From Deltaproteobacteria bacterium (GTDB lineage Bacteria > Desulfobacterota > JAENJC01), in contig JAENJC010000081.1 in assembly GCA_016844545.1 (NCBI GenBank), positions 1 to 6,405 on the forward strand: 6,405 nucleotides of DNA, in the 5' to 3' direction. The notes beneath the pieces are model-generated. The model had not been told where the DNA came from. It saw nothing but the letters and a program-made list of their open reading frames with translations, and made no database searches. This document shows positions 5,312 to 6,405 of this stretch, piece after piece. The translations under genes and the position numbers were made by a program. Within the stretch, counting starts at the first letter, position 1, and each line of letters begins with the position of its first letter.

Positions 5312-6016
5312 ATGGTCGAATATAAAACCATCAAAGACTGGCCCGAGGATGAGAGGCCAAGAGAAAAGCTTCTTAAGAGAGGCCCTGAATCCCTTTCTGA
5401 TGGAGAGCTTCTGGCTATAATACTCAGGACAGGAGATGGAACGAGCAAGCAGAGCGCTCTGGATCATGCCAGGACATTGCTTTCCGAATTTAAGAACTTA
5501 CGAAATCTCTCATCTGCAGGCATTAACGAAATAAGAAAGATAAAGGGTATAAAGGGGATCGGCCCTGCAAAGGCGGCAACCATAATGGCGGCCTTTGAGA
5601 TAGGGCGGCGGTTATCCAAAGAGGAAATCAGGCCCGGTGATACCTTTCGTTGCAGTGAAGACGTATACAGGCATTACCATTCGACCATGAGGGACAGTAA
5701 AAAAGAAAGCTTTCTCACCATCCTCCTCGATTCCAAAAACAAGGTCATTAAAGAGGTTGATATATCTACCGGCTCCCTCACGGCAAGCATCGTCCATCCG
5801 AGAGAACTCTTTAACCCCGCCATAAAAGAATCAGCAGCAGCCATGATCCTGATCCACAACCATCCCAGCGGTGACCCTACTCCAAGCCGCGAAGACATTG
5901 AGCTTACAAAGAGGCTCAGGGAGGCTGGGGAACTCCTCGGCATAAGGGTCCTTGACCACATAATCATCGGTGACGGACATCATGTGAGTCTGGCGGAGAT
6001 GGGGTATATGAAGTAG
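5312..6016 (+). CDS. radC: RadC family JAB1/MPN-domain protein
   Basis: A 234-residue protein of full family length. The N-terminal part holds the conserved opening IKDWPEDERPREKLLKRG (7-24) and LSDGELLAIILRTG (28-41), followed by a helix-hairpin-helix KIKGIKGIGPAKAATIMAAF (76-95). The C-terminal JAMM/MPN+ metal site is intact: H182-x-H184, then S192 and D195 (HNHPSGDPTPSREDIE), with E132 a likely partner glutamate. This predicts a zinc-dependent hydrolase. RadC was originally linked to DNA repair in E. coli, but that role is disputed and its substrate is not known; related copies occur on mobile elements. The start at 5312 gives the standard N-terminus, although no Shine-Dalgarno is visible. 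It stands apart from the oxidoreductase by 96 bases and is probably a separate transcript. Confidence 0.93.
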   Translation: MVEYKTIKDWPEDERPREKLLKRGPESLSDGELLAIILRTGDGTSKQSALDHARTLLSEFKNLRNLSSAGINEIRKIKGIKGIGPAKAATIMAAFEIGRRLSKEEIRPGDTFRCSEDVYRHYHSTMRDSKKESFLTILLDSKNKVIKEVDISTGSLTASIVHPRELFNPAIKESAAAMILIHNHPSGDPTPSREDIELTKRLREAGELLGIRVLDHIIIGDGHHVSLAEMGYMK

Positions 6017-6028
6017 GATCAAGAAAGC

Positions 6029-6051
6029 TCCCCTCCTATTTTAGGAGGGGA
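6029..6051 (+). repeat. REP-like hairpin preceding a DUF559 gene
   Basis: TCCCCTCCTA (6029-6038) pairs perfectly with TAGGAGGGGA (6042-6051) around a three-base TTT loop, a 10-base stem beginning 12 bases after the radC stop. No T-run follows; instead there is TTAAGGGGTGG (6052-6062). This hairpin-plus-GGGGTGG pattern resembles REP-like elements that commonly lie beside DUF559 genes. It may also end the radC transcript, but only as a non-canonical terminator. Confidence 0.6.
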
Positions 6052-6065
6052 TTAAGGGGTGGTAA

Positions 6066-6311
6066 TTGGACAATGCCAAAAAAATCCACAATATAAATAT
6101 TCTCAAGGAAAGAAGAAAAGAGCTTAGAAACAGCCTAACCCCTGCTGAGGCCAAGTTATGGAGCTTTATACAAGATTCTCAGCTCGAAAATAGAAAATTC
6201 AGAAGACAGCATAGTGTTGGCCCTTATATACTTGATTTTTATTGCCCCTCTGAAAAATTGTGCATAGAGCTTGATGGAGCTGGTCATTTTACAGATGGAG
6301 GATATGGGTAG
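6066..6311 (+). pseudogene. DUF559 (Vsr-like endonuclease fold) protein, truncated by an insertion sequence
   Basis: An 81-codon fragment of a DUF559 protein, a family with the Vsr/very-short-patch-repair-like PD-(D/E)xK nuclease fold and usually about 115-125 residues. Visible are the family's LTPAEAKLWSFI (25-36), FRRQHSVGPYILDFYC (45-60, D57 probable metal ligand) and KLCIELDGAGHF (64-75, E68 and D70 candidate active-site acids). The family normally continues after 'GHF-x-D-x-GY' with an arginine-rich segment and an 'LRF-x-N' strand; these are missing because the frame ends in GGG TAG just where insertion-sequence sequence begins. The start must be TTG 6066: TAA lies directly upstream and no ATG, GTG or other TTG occurs in frame before the conserved region. 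GGGGTGG from the adjacent REP-like element serves as a closely spaced ribosome site. The fragment lacks part of the fold and is probably inactive. Confidence 0.82.
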
Positions 6312-6405
6312 TGTAATCTAAATTGTGTGAATTTTTGGGGCTGTAAAAAAGGGTGTACCTCCTGTAAGATTTGAGTTTCCAGACAAAAATCAAATCAGGA
6401 GGATA
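6306..6405 (+). mobile_element. Left end of an insertion sequence (probably IS256-like), continues beyond window
   Basis: The DUF559 frame breaks off at about 6306 and sequence of different character follows, starting GGTAGTGTAATCTAAATTGT (6307-6326), which resembles IS256-family terminal repeats. The window closes with AGGAGG (6397-6402) and ATA, a strong ribosome site about where a transposase start codon would follow. The transposase, the other inverted repeat and the target duplication lie outside, so the family call rests on the end sequence only. Confidence 0.6.
6358..6402 (+). promoter_or_regulatory. Hairpin able to sequester the transposase ribosome site
   Basis: CCTCCT (6358-6363) is complementary to the AGGAGG ribosome site (6397-6402). 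The inner stem GATTTGA (6368-6374) pairs with TCAAATC (6390-6396), and TTT (6376-6378) with AAA (6386-6388). Only a four-base bulge and one mismatch interrupt the stem. A transcript entering from outside the element would contain both arms and fold, hiding the ribosome site; a transcript starting inside the hairpin would not. IS10 and IS50 use this kind of protection. Confidence 0.5.

Noticed and set aside
5674..5967. 97-codon minus-strand frame inside radC
   Set aside because: It is antisense to the conserved JAMM region of radC and has low-complexity composition typical of a shadow frame.
6029..6062. Canonical intrinsic terminator after radC
   Set aside because: The stem is strong but is not followed by a T-run; the tail is GGGGTGG, which fits a REP-like element better.

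Overview
The window reads as a chromosomal segment of a Gram-negative bacterium with moderate GC. An outer-membrane beta-barrel gene and a LolA-like periplasmic gene require an outer membrane. The sulfur-carrier (DsrE), ArsR-type regulator and NDH-2-like genes, together with short heptanucleotide repeats, suggest an environmental sulfur-cycling lineage such as Nitrospirota or Desulfobacterota. That placement is inference; there is no rRNA or other phylogenetic marker here.

Left part (1-2967, minus strand): a tightly packed co-directional block. In transcription order it holds an ArsR-family repressor, a DsrE-like sulfur-carrier protein, a possible 21-codon membrane peptide, a 145-residue cysteine-rich protein of unknown function, a LolA-like exported protein, and an outer-membrane beta-barrel protein that runs off the left edge. 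Nearly every gene has its own Shine-Dalgarno sequence. The last two overlap by ATGA. The barrel gene has a frame disruption near position 565, and two 28-base heptanucleotide repeat clusters lie inside its signal-peptide region. A good sigma-70-like promoter and a perfect palindrome precede the ArsR gene, suggesting a self-regulated, sulfur- or redox-responsive envelope operon.

Middle part (3086-5215, plus strand): divergently from the ArsR gene lie a TVP38/TMEM64 (VTT-domain) membrane protein and an NDH-2-like FAD/NAD oxidoreductase with an unusual cysteine-rich insert (C98, C101, C104). Both lack a convincing Shine-Dalgarno. Possible promoter elements sit at distances that would place transcription starts at or next to their ATGs, so leaderless transcripts are possible. 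A strong hairpin ends two bases before the oxidoreductase ATG.

Right part (5216-6405): a spacer with degraded repeat-like sequence, an intact radC, then a REP-like hairpin followed by a DUF559 (Vsr-like nuclease fold) gene. This gene is cut at about codon 81 by the left end of an insertion sequence, probably IS256-like. The last 48 bases of the window can fold so that the Shine-Dalgarno of the presumed transposase is paired. No tRNA, rRNA or CRISPR array is visible, and no gene-free stretch exceeds about 150 bases.
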